Shown piece by piece: positions 1 through 7,679 of a DNA stretch of 17,173 nt. The notes under the pieces are model-generated. The model saw only the letters and a program-made list of their open reading frames with translations, did not search any database and had not been told where the DNA came from. Numbering within the stretch: the stretch's first letter is position 1; each line of letters opens with the position of its first letter. Made by a program: the position numbers and the translations under genes. The stretch is from Bacteroidetes bacterium CG2_30_32_10 (lineage in GTDB: Bacteria; Bacteroidota; Bacteroidia; Bacteroidales; CG2-30-32-10), in the NCBI GenBank assembly GCA_001872995.1, contig MNXO01000092.1:1-17173 (forward strand). Direction: 5' to 3'.

Positions 1-104
1 ATTTTTTGTTCGATTTCTCTAACTTTCTTGCGTTTAAAATCCTCGCTAAATATTCGTTTGTGTCGTTCTTCTGTGCTTTGCTTAAATAATTGTCTTGTTG
101 CCAT
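1..104 (-). CDS. IS3-family transposase orfA, 5' fragment (runs off the window)
   Basis: The minus strand from the ATG at 104-102 reads MATRQLFKQSTEERHKRIFS, then EDFKRKKVREIEQK, and leaves the window still open. The run FSEDFKRKKVREIE is the typical start of the helix-turn-helix protein (OrfA) of IS3-family elements, which binds the element ends and is normally fused by frameshift to the DDE integrase OrfB. Only 34 residues are visible, so the HTH itself, OrfB and the second end of the element are missing. The family call rests on this short motif and on the end-like sequence about 59 bases upstream of the start. Another element with a similar HTH protein is possible. Confidence 0.7.
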   Translation of the reverse strand, partial: MATRQLFKQSTEERHKRIFSEDFKRKKVREIEQK

Positions 105-163
105 CTTTTTTTTGAGTTAAAATTAATGTTTTATTTTCTTACTTTCCCTTTCAAAAACGGTCA
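1..163 (-). mobile_element. Left end of an IS3-like insertion sequence (partial)
   Basis: Read on the minus strand, the sequence from 163 begins TGACCGTTTTTGAAAGGGAA. It starts with TGA, as IS3-family terminal repeats often do, and lies 59 bases upstream of the orfA start, a normal leader length. Homology of the neighbouring WYL remnant begins at about this point, which supports 163 as the junction. The partner terminal repeat is outside the window, so the exact end is inferred. Confidence 0.5.
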
Positions 164-326
164 GGCTATTTCAGGCACTAACATCATTATTGAAATTAAT
201 GTTCAGCTTACCTACGAAATCATTTCTATGATTTTAAGTTGGGCGGATGATGTACAAGTGCTCGAACCGAAAGAGCTTATAGATATTATAAAATCAAAAC
301 TTGATAATGCAAGAAAAAAGTACTAA
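164..326 (+). pseudogene. C-terminal remnant of a WYL-domain transcriptional regulator
   Basis: The frame that ends with TAA at 324-326 encodes ISGTNIIIEINVQLTYEI, then ILSWADDVQVLEPKELIDII and a final ARKKY. The pattern of a hydrophobic strand, then [LW]S.[AG]DDV.VLEP.EL, then a charged helix is characteristic of the C-terminal extension that follows the WYL domain in YafY-type regulators. These are normally about 300 residues with an N-terminal HTH. Only about 53 residues remain. The frame runs upstream into the IS sequence as far as a TTG at 90, but residues encoded before about 164 do not resemble the family. The gene therefore appears cut by the IS insertion and is not expected to function. 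The assignment is from pattern memory; no alignment was run. Confidence 0.6.
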
Positions 327-364
327 AAAAGTTGATTTGAAAAATTTTTCTCTCTTCAACTTTT
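327..364 (+). terminator. Weak hairpin just after the WYL remnant
   Basis: AAAAGTTGA (327-335) pairs perfectly with TCAACTTTT (356-364), and a self-complementary GAAAAATTTTTC (339-350) sits in the loop. The position directly after the TAA stop suits a terminator of the original gene, but the stem is AT-rich and the downstream U tract is poor. Confidence 0.3.
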
Positions 365-441
365 ACTTTTGATCCTTTTTCAGCTTAATCGCTAATAGAT
401 AACTCAAGCCCCTTCCTATTTTAGCTCAATTAGTCAATATT

Positions 442-3400
442 TTAATTTCCATAATAAATAAAAGGAGCCCAGTAATAGGGTGTTCCCCATTTATTTGAAT
501 GTTTACCTTCAATAAACAATCTTTTCGTTTTATTGATGGCTTGCATATAGGTTATATTTTCTTTTTTAACCAGAGTGAAAACATCAATCATAAATTGGGC
601 GGTAGATTTATCGTTTACTTGCCATAAAGAAGCAGAAATGCCATTTGCTCCAGCAACAATGAACGCCTGCGATAAACCCACAACACCTTCTCCTGAATAT
701 ATTTTACCTAATCCTGTTTCGCAAGCAGAAAGATTAACAAAATCGGCATTGAGCTTTAATTCTGAAATCTCTCCCATTCTTAAAAAACCATCTTCAGTGG
801 TGTTATCATCTGGGTTGAGAATAATTGCAGATAATTCAGGTATTTCGGGTATTCCAATCCCGTGAGTAGAAAAGTGAAGAATTTTATAGTCCATCAGTTT
901 CCCAGTATTGGAAAGCTCTTTAATATTTTTTTCGTTTATCTCTTTTGCAGTTAAGGTATCGCAATCAGCAATAATTTTAGATAATACCCTCACTTCGGCA
1001 AGGCTTCCTGGCAGGTTTGCCCAATAAGCATAACCCAATTCGTTATAAATACTTTTAAGTGAAGCTTTATTAATAATTGCTTCGGAAGTTTTCTTTTGCA
1101 AATATTCTATTTGCTCATCATTTAGGTATTTTGCCATTGTTCCTTTCGAAACATTGAAGTTTAATGAATCTGTTTTTAGTATAAGGTCCGATATTTTCAT
1201 ATCTGACGCATAATTTTCTTTATTGTATATTGCACCACCTAATGCCAATAAGGTTTTGCGATTTGGTGAATAGCTTCTCTTTTTAATCATATTTAAAATG
1301 CTTAATGACTGCGTATATGAAACGTCTATTGATTGAACAAAATATTTGTTTTGTTTGTTTATTAATGTTTCAAATGGCAAAAAACCAAGTATTCCATCAG
1401 GTTCGATGATTAATGTGCTTATGTTGCTTAAAGATGGCTCGATTGGAGAAACCAAATACTCGAATAGCATTTTAGCCATTAACGATGTTTTTTCTTTTGT
1501 TGCTTTATCAGGATTAGGGAGGAAAAGTAATTTTCTATAATACTGAATTACGGATTCCATTTCTTGTTTTCTGGATTTCATTTCTGCATTAAGCAGCAAT
1601 TGGTTGCTTTTAATATTTTCTGGAAGTTGGTCGTAGATGTAACTTTTTATTTCAACATCAAAGCTTTTTAAAACATTTTCAAGAAAAGATTTTTTGTTAT
1701 TTTTTTTAACTACAACCTTGGTTTTAGTAATTACCATCATGGTTAAATCTTCTCTGTTGGTGGTAGCATAAACAATGACAGCGGTTTTTTCATCCAAAGT
1801 GCTTTGTATATCTTCTAAAGAAGAAATAGTAATGGAACTATCGTTTTTTGAGATTCTTTCGGCAAGCAATTTAGCTTTACTCAATTCAATGGTTTTAAAA
1901 GCATTGGGAATATCCTGTATAGAAAGATAAGCAAAAATTAAATCGTTGTAAGTGTTTATTTGGCTTTCAAAATATTCTCTTCTAATATCACCAGTTGCAG
2001 TTTTTCTTAATTTTTCCTTGATATTAACTGCTTTTAACAAACAATCGATGGCTTGAGCAAACTGATTTAAGCCAATATAAGCAGCTCCGAGGTTGTTGTA
2101 ATCGATAGCCATATCGGCTTCTTTGTTAATCTTGCTATCTATTGTTAATGCTTTATTGAAGCATTGCTGTGCATTGTCAAAATCGTTTTTAGTCATATAA
2201 ATAGTGCCTATATTGTTATAATCGCTGGCAATATTGTCTTCTTTTCCTATTTTTACATCAATATCCATCGCTTGTTTAAAGTTTTCTAGAGCTTTATCGG
2301 CATCTCCCATATTTTTATAATAACAACCAATGTTTGTAAATCCTATAGCTATTAGATTTTCATTATTAGATTGCTGGGCATAAGTCATTGCTTTGTTAAA
2401 ATAGTCGAGGGCTTTGTTTAATTCGGCTTTTCTTTGGTAACACAAACCAAGATTGTTGTTTCTAATGGCAATTTTATCGAGTTGATTGATAATTATGTTT
2501 ATTTCGAGGGCTTTATTAAAATAATCTATGGCTTCGTTGTATTTTCCCCACGCTTTATATATCAACCCTATGTTGTTAAAGGATTCGGCAATATCGTTTT
2601 GGTTGTTTGTTTTTTGGGCATCGCTCAATGCAGTTTTATAAAACTCAATGGCTTTGTCGTATTGTCCCCAGGTTGTATAAACTTTTCCTATATTGTTAGA
2701 AGAAGCAGCAATGCAATCGGAATTTTTTGTCAGAATTGCTGTTTGATATGCCTTTTGATAGAAAGCTAATGCTTCATTAAAATTATTGTTAACCATATAA
2801 ATATCGCCAATTTTGTTGTATGTTTTAGTGGCATCAGAATAATTTTGTGATTTTATTTCATTATCGAGTGCCAAAGTATAATATTCTATGGCTTTTGAAT
2901 ATTCTGCTACGGCAAAATAAACATTACCCAAGCTTTTCCACGAAACAATAATGTTTTTCTCTTCCTTTTGTTTGATTGATAATTCTAATGCTTGGGTATA
3001 ATACTCAATGGCTTGGGTAAATTGATTTGTTTTTAAATAAATATCACCGGTAGCTATAAAAAGTTGCACCTTATTTTTTGTGTTGCCTGATAATTTATCT
3101 ATTTCAGAAGATTTTTGAATGTAAACCAAAGCACTATCGTATTTTCCAGCTTCCAAATAAGTAAGGGCAAGATTATTCAAAAGATTTAAAAGCTCATCAT
3201 TACCGTCTAAAGTTTGATAAATATCAACTCCTTGTTTGAAATAGGCAATCGCATTCTCATATTGTCCACTTGCTTTGTAAGTAGTTCCGATATTATTCAA
3301 ATCTATAGCTATATTTTTAGGGATGTTTAGTTCTTTATCAATATCGAGGGCTTGCAAAAAGTATTCTATGGCTTTTGTTTGGTTGTTTTGGGCATTGTAT

Positions 3401-3879
3401 ATGATACCAATGTTGTTCAGCACAGTAGCAATTTCGTTATTATTATTAAGGTTTTGAAGTATTTTAAGCGATTGCTGGTAGTATTCGATTGCTTTATCGG
3501 TTTGTTGCCAAGCATTATAAACCATACCAAGATTGTTGAGGGTTAATGCCATGTCGTTTTCATTTTCTTGTTCTTTGCTAAAGGAAAGGACTTTTTCGAA
3601 GTTATCGGCTGCTTTATCGAATTTAGTAGCATAATAATAGGAAACTCCAGCAAGGTGATGTAATTCGGAGATTTTAGAAGTGCTTAGTTCAGAAATATTA
3701 AACTCATCGTTAGCTAATTTTTCGTAAAGAGTAGCAGCATCGAGGTATAAACCAATTTGAGATAAGGAATCTGCTTTGCCTATTTGAGAAGAGATGTCTT
3801 GTGCTATTGAGTTATAAGCAAAAAAGAAGCATACACAAATAATAAGAAGCGTGAGTTTTCTGAGCATTTTGTTTTTCAT
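442..3879 (-). CDS. Secreted TPR-repeat protein with C-terminal CHAT (caspase-like) peptidase domain
   Basis: 1145 residues. Residues 1-27 form a signal peptide (KKMLRKL-like basic start, hydrophobic core, end at SIAQ). From about residue 73 to 630 there are about 14 tandem TPR units of 40 residues, many with the phrase NNIG..Y...G.Y.KAI.YY.KAL. This spacing is the Clr4/kinesin-light-chain type often joined to CHAT. The C-terminal 300 residues are a CHAT domain: HFSTHG places a His near 1006, and NLSACETGLG places a Cys near 1053. This is the expected His/Cys pair of clan CD peptidases, so catalysis looks possible. SLWQVND and the closing WAPFIYYG are also typical. The signal peptide implies action outside the cytoplasm, unlike the cytoplasmic CHAT effectors of CRISPR and gasdermin systems. 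No substrate or partner gene is adjacent, and the neighbouring membrane protein shows no evident link. The start ATG precedes the signal peptide directly. Family call is firm; role is unknown. Confidence 0.9.
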   Translation of the reverse strand: MKNKMLRKLTLLIICVCFFFAYNSIAQDISSQIGKADSLSQIGLYLDAATLYEKLANDEFNISELSTSKISELHHLAGVSYYYATKFDKAADNFEKVLSFSKEQENENDMALTLNNLGMVYNAWQQTDKAIEYYQQSLKILQNLNNNNEIATVLNNIGIIYNAQNNQTKAIEYFLQALDIDKELNIPKNIAIDLNNIGTTYKASGQYENAIAYFKQGVDIYQTLDGNDELLNLLNNLALTYLEAGKYDSALVYIQKSSEIDKLSGNTKNKVQLFIATGDIYLKTNQFTQAIEYYTQALELSIKQKEEKNIIVSWKSLGNVYFAVAEYSKAIEYYTLALDNEIKSQNYSDATKTYNKIGDIYMVNNNFNEALAFYQKAYQTAILTKNSDCIAASSNNIGKVYTTWGQYDKAIEFYKTALSDAQKTNNQNDIAESFNNIGLIYKAWGKYNEAIDYFNKALEINIIINQLDKIAIRNNNLGLCYQRKAELNKALDYFNKAMTYAQQSNNENLIAIGFTNIGCYYKNMGDADKALENFKQAMDIDVKIGKEDNIASDYNNIGTIYMTKNDFDNAQQCFNKALTIDSKINKEADMAIDYNNLGAAYIGLNQFAQAIDCLLKAVNIKEKLRKTATGDIRREYFESQINTYNDLIFAYLSIQDIPNAFKTIELSKAKLLAERISKNDSSITISSLEDIQSTLDEKTAVIVYATTNREDLTMMVITKTKVVVKKNNKKSFLENVLKSFDVEIKSYIYDQLPENIKSNQLLLNAEMKSRKQEMESVIQYYRKLLFLPNPDKATKEKTSLMAKMLFEYLVSPIEPSLSNISTLIIEPDGILGFLPFETLINKQNKYFVQSIDVSYTQSLSILNMIKKRSYSPNRKTLLALGGAIYNKENYASDMKISDLILKTDSLNFNVSKGTMAKYLNDEQIEYLQKKTSEAIINKASLKSIYNELGYAYWANLPGSLAEVRVLSKIIADCDTLTAKEINEKNIKELSNTGKLMDYKILHFSTHGIGIPEIPELSAIILNPDDNTTEDGFLRMGEISELKLNADFVNLSACETGLGKIYSGEGVVGLSQAFIVAGANGISASLWQVNDKSTAQFMIDVFTLVKKENITYMQAINKTKRLFIEGKHSNKWGTPYYWAPFIYYGN

Positions 3880-4109
3880 TTTGTTTGGTTTTTATTTTAA
3901 AATAATGACCAATTTAACTTTATAGCTTATATTTTATTTCATAAAAATAGGAAAAATAGTATTCCAAAGTAGAAAAAAAATGAAAAAATTTGCTAATTAG
4001 CTAATGTAAAAAGGAAATTCGCATGCAATAAATATACAAGGAGACTTGGAAATTTATTCGGCTAGTGCCCACCCTTTATCTAATTTGGAATATTAGGATT
4101 ACCTTGTAA

Positions 4110-4131
4110 AATAAGCGATATTATGCTTATT
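4110..4131 (-). terminator. Possible hairpin at the 3' end of the membrane protein gene
   Basis: AATAAGC (4110-4116) and GCTTATT (4125-4131) form a 7-bp stem with an 8-base loop that overlaps the TAA stop of the minus-strand gene. The following U-rich tract is short, so this is a weak terminator candidate. Confidence 0.25.
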
Positions 4132-5635
4132 ACTTATGCTTTTTCAAGTTTTTTTTAGGTTTTCGGGTTTCAACTTGGGGTTTCAGCTTAATAGTTTTGG
4201 GAACAATAAGTTTGTAGTATAAATAATGGAGCAAGAGAAGCGAAAGTATAAAAAAGAGCAACCAAAGAAAGGCAGCAATACCTGGTCTTGTTCGAAATAT
4301 CATAGTAAATAGATTGCTTGCATTAAATCTACCAGCCATAAATTCGGGAAGTGTAATGTCAAAAAAAGTGTTAACTGAAATTCCTTTATAGACGCCATAA
4401 TCAGGAATCATATAAACAAGTGTTGCTTTTGCAATCCAACTTGTGAGCAAACCAAATGCAGTAAATATAAAGAAAGCAATTTTGTTGAATTTCAAAGCGG
4501 AAAGCATCAGAATGCTTTCGTATAAAAGCAGAACAGCCAACACAATAAGATAACGTGGACCATAACTCCATCCACCCCACCATATAAAATAGCAGGAAAT
4601 CATAGCAAAATAAGCAATAGTAAATATAGCCAAATAATTTGTTTTAAGCATTATGAGCCATTTGCTTTTAAGGTTTTCCTTGATAAAATAAAACATTGAA
4701 ACAAACAAAAGCGGAGCAAAAATAAACAAACCCATATAACCGCTAAAAGATAAGCCCCATAAAGACTTAAAGGAAGGAAAACTAAATCCATAATTCTGAT
4801 GTATTTCTTTGTAAGCAGTATCGGCATTATAGGCATAAGACATTGTGAGCAAACTACCAGAAGTATAATAATTGTAAAACAACAATACTAATAAGCCTGG
4901 CAAAAGACCAGTAGAAAAAAGAAACAAAGGTTTAATTTTTCTTTCATTTAAAAATATAAGTACAAACCAAATGGGTATTGCCAAACCTACTGGATATTCG
5001 GAAATAAAACTTAAGCCAAGAAAAATACCTGACCATAAGTATTTTCGTTCTTTAATAAAGTAATAGCTGAGCAATAACAATGCACCAGCAAATATATGAT
5101 TGAAAAATGTTCCCGAATAAACAAATAAATAGGAACCATAAAAAGCAAGCATCAAATATATGGGGGAAAATGTGATTTTGTTCTTTTGTAAGCTAATGTA
5201 TGTAATAATAAGAATTAATAAAAAAGGAAGAGAACCAACAATTAAACTACCCAGAAAAATGACGGGAGTGATAAAGAAGAATTCTGTAGTTCTACCATCA
5301 GGTAAGCCATTTATTCGCCATATATGGATGGGATAATATTGGTCAGCATATTTCAAAGCTTCAGTAAAGGTTGAATTTTGTAGTAAAACGTTAAATGGAT
5401 AAACGAAAAAAGCAGGCAAAGGTGCTTTATCAGAATAGAAATGTTCACCTATTTTGCTTTTATCATCGCACATCTGGGCATAAGGGTCAATATTGTAAAC
5501 ACCTTTTTCGGAGAGCTGATAAACAGTAAATGCTCTTGAAAGCGTGCTTGGAGTAGTCCACATATCAAGATAATAGGAACACAAGAATAGATTGATAAAA
5601 ACAAATGCAAGAAAAAACTTATGTTGTGGTTTCAT
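4130..5635 (-). CDS. Polytopic membrane protein, GT-C glycosyltransferase-like
   Basis: 501 residues with about ten or more hydrophobic segments spread over the whole length, starting at residue 7, and a strongly basic tail (KPKKNLKKHK), probably cytoplasmic. After the first segment lies a polar loop with NIDPYAQMCDD and then HFYSDKAPLPAF. An acidic first loop followed by a K.P motif leading into the next helix is the usual layout of the GT-C fold (PMT/ArnT-like transferases that use lipid-linked sugars). This is an analogy of layout, not a confirmed match, and no sugar or acceptor can be named. The ATG is chosen because it directly precedes the first membrane segment. A Bacteroidota-type promoter lies 37-69 bases upstream. 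The gene is probably single, since 250 bases separate it from the TPR-CHAT gene. Confidence 0.6.
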   Translation of the reverse strand: MKPQHKFFLAFVFINLFLCSYYLDMWTTPSTLSRAFTVYQLSEKGVYNIDPYAQMCDDKSKIGEHFYSDKAPLPAFFVYPFNVLLQNSTFTEALKYADQYYPIHIWRINGLPDGRTTEFFFITPVIFLGSLIVGSLPFLLILIITYISLQKNKITFSPIYLMLAFYGSYLFVYSGTFFNHIFAGALLLLSYYFIKERKYLWSGIFLGLSFISEYPVGLAIPIWFVLIFLNERKIKPLFLFSTGLLPGLLVLLFYNYYTSGSLLTMSYAYNADTAYKEIHQNYGFSFPSFKSLWGLSFSGYMGLFIFAPLLFVSMFYFIKENLKSKWLIMLKTNYLAIFTIAYFAMISCYFIWWGGWSYGPRYLIVLAVLLLYESILMLSALKFNKIAFFIFTAFGLLTSWIAKATLVYMIPDYGVYKGISVNTFFDITLPEFMAGRFNASNLFTMIFRTRPGIAAFLWLLFFILSLLLLHYLYYKLIVPKTIKLKPQVETRKPKKNLKKHK

Positions 5636-5671
5636 TATATTTAAAAATTAACAATGGTTTAATTATTTCGA

Positions 5672-5704
5672 CAAACCTACAAAATTTTTAAAAATTCACA
5701 TCAA
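5672..5704 (-). promoter_or_regulatory. Promoter of the membrane protein gene (Bacteroidota type)
   Basis: The minus strand has TAGGTTTG at 5679-5672, an exact TAnnTTTG -7 element. TTG at 5704-5702 lies 22 nt upstream, slightly longer than the usual spacing. It points into the gene starting at 5635. Confidence 0.5.
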
Positions 5705-5721
5705 CAAAGCTTAAAAAATTG

Positions 5722-5759
5722 TTTGAAGTTTGTAAGTAATAAAAAAAAGTGTAGGTTTG
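5722..5759 (+). promoter_or_regulatory. Promoter of the OsmC/thioesterase pair (Bacteroidota type)
   Basis: TAGGTTTG at 5752-5759 matches the -7 consensus TAnnTTTG. TTTG at 5729-5732 lies 19 nt upstream as the -33 element, with another TTTG at 5722. The expected transcript start, near 5766, gives a leader of about 18 bases before the ATG at 5784. Confidence 0.6.
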
Positions 5760-5783
5760 TACTAATACAATTCAAAAAAAGCG

Positions 5784-6188
5784 ATGGAAACTGTTAAAAC
5801 AATCTACTTGGGTGAATTAAGAACCAAGTCCACACATCTGCAATCGGGTTCCGAATTGCTCACCGATGCTCCCACCGATAATCATGGAAAAGGAGAAGCA
5901 TTTTCGCCAACAGATTTGCTTGCAACTTCACTGGGTTGTTGTATGCTTAGTGTTATTGGCATTGCAGCACAATTGCACAATTTCAATATCGAAGGTACTG
6001 AAGTAAAGACAACCAAAATTATGGCTTCTAATCCTAGAAAAGTGGGAGAAATTATTATTGATATGTATTTTCCTCCTAACAATTATAGTGAAAAAGAAAA
6101 AAAAATAATTGAACAGGCTGTTAAAACTTGCCCCGTTACATTGAGCCTTCATCCTGAGGTGAAACAAACTATTACCCTGCATTATTAA
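5784..6188 (+). CDS. OsmC/Ohr-family peroxiredoxin-like protein
   Basis: 134 residues, the usual size for single-domain OsmC proteins. The family signature SPTDLLATSLGCCM (41-54) carries adjacent cysteines at 52 and 53, and a second conserved cysteine lies in KTCPVT at 116. OsmC/Ohr proteins use such a Cys pair to reduce organic hydroperoxides, with a lipoyl or thiol donor. The C-terminal KTCPVT.SLHP pattern resembles the YhfA-like branch, whose substrate is less certain, so peroxidase activity is inferred. The protein has no signal peptide and should be cytoplasmic. It is the first gene after a good promoter and is followed after 32 bases by the thioesterase gene on the same strand, so the two probably form an operon. 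Confidence 0.88.
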   Translation: METVKTIYLGELRTKSTHLQSGSELLTDAPTDNHGKGEAFSPTDLLATSLGCCMLSVIGIAAQLHNFNIEGTEVKTTKIMASNPRKVGEIIIDMYFPPNNYSEKEKKIIEQAVKTCPVTLSLHPEVKQTITLHY

Positions 6189-6220
6189 TAATAACTATAA
6201 ATAATTTAAGTCGTTCATTT

Positions 6221-6610
6221 ATGAAAAAGCAAATCAACGAAGGAATTATAAATATGATTACCATTACAGTATCAGCAAATGATACTGCTGCACGTTATGG
6301 TTCTGGATTAATAGAAGTATTTGCAACTCCGGCAATGATAGGCTTAATGGAAAATACAGCCCAATCGAGTGTAGCAGAATTGCTCCCTTCAGGTTCCATT
6401 ACTTTAGGAATAGAAATAAATGCAAAACATTTGAAAGCCACACCTGTTGGGATGAAGGTTACTTGCAAATCTGTTTTAACCAAAGTTGATGGGAAAAAAC
6501 TAAGTTTTAATATTCAAGCTTGGGACGAAAAAGGCGAAATTGGAACAGCTACTCATATTCGATACATTGTAAATGCAGCAAAATTTATGGAAAAATTAAA
6601 AAACACTTAG
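6221..6610 (+). CDS. FlK-like hotdog-fold acyl-CoA thioesterase
   Basis: 129 residues. The core DTAARYGSGLIEVFATPAMI, followed by GLMENTAQ, and later ELLPSGSITLGIEIN and AKHLKATPVG, matches the fluoroacetyl-CoA thioesterase (FlK)-like branch of the hotdog fold. Thr36, Glu44 and His70 fall in the places of the FlK catalytic triad Thr42/Glu50/His76, all shifted by exactly six residues, so the active site looks complete. FlK itself hydrolyses a toxic acyl-CoA; most bacterial relatives probably act on other short acyl-CoAs, and the substrate here cannot be read from the sequence. The ATG at 6221 is taken as the start; an internal ATG at codon 12 would remove only a short leader before the conserved core. 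Likely co-transcribed with the upstream OsmC gene. Confidence 0.82.
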   Translation: MKKQINEGIINMITITVSANDTAARYGSGLIEVFATPAMIGLMENTAQSSVAELLPSGSITLGIEINAKHLKATPVGMKVTCKSVLTKVDGKKLSFNIQAWDEKGEIGTATHIRYIVNAAKFMEKLKNT

Positions 6611-6641
6611 TTGTTAGATTGATGCTATTGTTTTATTTTTG
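6611..6641 (+). promoter_or_regulatory. Promoter of the ybbR-like/coaE operon (Bacteroidota type)
   Basis: TTG at 6611-6613, directly after the thioesterase stop, then 20 nt, then TATTTTTG at 6634-6641. This matches the consensus in sequence and spacing. It suggests that ybbR-coaE is transcribed apart from the OsmC/thioesterase unit. Confidence 0.6.
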
Positions 6642-6689
6642 CATATCAATATTTTAGTTGAAACCATTAACACATAAACTTTTTTAAAA

Positions 6690-7679
6690 TTGAAATACGA
6701 GGCCAAAGATTCTGTAAATACCTTCAAACTAAAGAAAGACACTAAAAGAAGAAAAGTATATATCTTTATGATATGTTTTTTCATTTCAACAGCAATATGG
6801 TGCCTAATAAAGCTTTCGAATGTTTATGATGCAGAAATTAAATATCCTATTAAATTTATTAATATTCCTGAAAAGAAATTGATTGTCAATGAGGTGGATT
6901 CTTTTATGGTAATACAAGTTAAAACTACTGGATTTAATCTATTAGAATATACCTATTTTAAAAAACCATATCTAGTTTCCATAGATTTAACAAAGCTTTA
7001 CAGAAAAACCAACTCAAATAACCAAGAATATTATTTATTAACCTCCTTGTTGCAATATCAGATACAGCAACAAATTGGAAAAAAAAACCAGTTAGTTTCA
7101 GTGAAGCCTGACACTCTTTTTTTTGTGTTTGAAAATTCTTTTTCCAAGAAAGTTCCCGTAAAACTTAACCTAGACCTTAGTTTTAAAAAGCAATACGCCA
7201 TATACGACTCTATTAAGTTTGTTCCTGATAGCATTATTGTTTCAGGTTCTTATAATTTATTGAAAAATATTGAATTTATTGAAACAGAAAAAAAGAATAT
7301 TAATAATTTATCTGCTAACACTGAGCTTACGCTTCGTTTATTAAACAATTATCCTAAAAACCTTATTAATTTTGGTGAAAAAACGGTTAAAGTAATTTTG
7401 CCAGTTGAAAAATACACAGAATCTTCTGTAGATTTACCAGTAGATTTGGTCAACGACAACAACCATCCTTCTATCAAATTGTTTCCCAATAAAGTAAGTG
7501 TTACTTTCTTAGTTGCAATGAAAGACTTTAAGTTTATAAACAACGAAGAGTTTACTGCAGTTGCCGATTATACTAAACGAATTGATAACACTTTGAAAGT
7601 TTATTTACTCCGGTATCCTTCAAAGGTAAGGATTACAAAAATTGACCCCGATAGAATTGAATATATATTAATAAAATAA
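6690..7679 (+). CDS. YbbR-like domain protein, membrane anchored
   Basis: 329 residues: a short basic cytoplasmic start, one membrane segment at about residues 24-44, then an extracytoplasmic part rich in beta strands, consistent with several YbbR-like repeats (for example KKVPVKLNLDLSF... and VDLPVDLVN...). In Firmicutes YbbR (CdaR) controls the diadenylate cyclase CdaA. In Bacteroidota ybbR-like genes often sit beside coaE, as here, and their role is not settled. The start is a TTG at 6690: an in-frame stop lies just upstream (6675-6677), and the next ATG (codon 27) is inside the membrane segment. The stop TAA overlaps the coaE ATG by one base, which points to translational coupling. Length and topology are normal for the family. 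Confidence 0.75.
   Translation: MKYEAKDSVNTFKLKKDTKRRKVYIFMICFFISTAIWCLIKLSNVYDAEIKYPIKFINIPEKKLIVNEVDSFMVIQVKTTGFNLLEYTYFKKPYLVSIDLTKLYRKTNSNNQEYYLLTSLLQYQIQQQIGKKNQLVSVKPDTLFFVFENSFSKKVPVKLNLDLSFKKQYAIYDSIKFVPDSIIVSGSYNLLKNIEFIETEKKNINNLSANTELTLRLLNNYPKNLINFGEKTVKVILPVEKYTESSVDLPVDLVNDNNHPSIKLFPNKVSVTFLVAMKDFKFINNEEFTAVADYTKRIDNTLKVYLLRYPSKVRITKIDPDRIEYILIK

Noticed and set aside
575..865. 96-codon plus-strand open frame over the CHAT domain
   Set aside because: Exact shadow of the conserved, catalytic part of the CHAT gene; no independent coding signal.
2434..2769. 111-codon plus-strand open frame in the TPR region
   Set aside because: Its internal repeats (F.GFVV..P) mirror the TPR periodicity on the other strand, so it is a shadow frame.
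1870..3663. Strong 120-bp periodicity that could suggest a repeat array or CRISPR
   Set aside because: It is the DNA of the tandem 40-residue TPR units; copies diverge at the DNA level and there are no constant repeats with unique spacers.
3880..4129. Promoter for the TPR-CHAT gene
   Set aside because: The best minus-strand match is TACTTTG (3971-3965), one base short of TAnnTTTG, with no TTG at the right distance. The GCTAATTAGC palindrome at 3992-4001 is too short and AT-rich to interpret.
442..5635. TPR-CHAT gene as part of a CRISPR or gasdermin-type immune system
   Set aside because: No Cas, gasdermin or effector gene is near, and the signal peptide places the CHAT protein outside the cytoplasm. 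The adjacent membrane protein looks like a GT-C transferase, not a pore former.
5882..6182. Minus-strand open frames opposite the OsmC gene
   Set aside because: They overlap a well-conserved plus-strand gene and have no starts with a promoter or motifs of their own.
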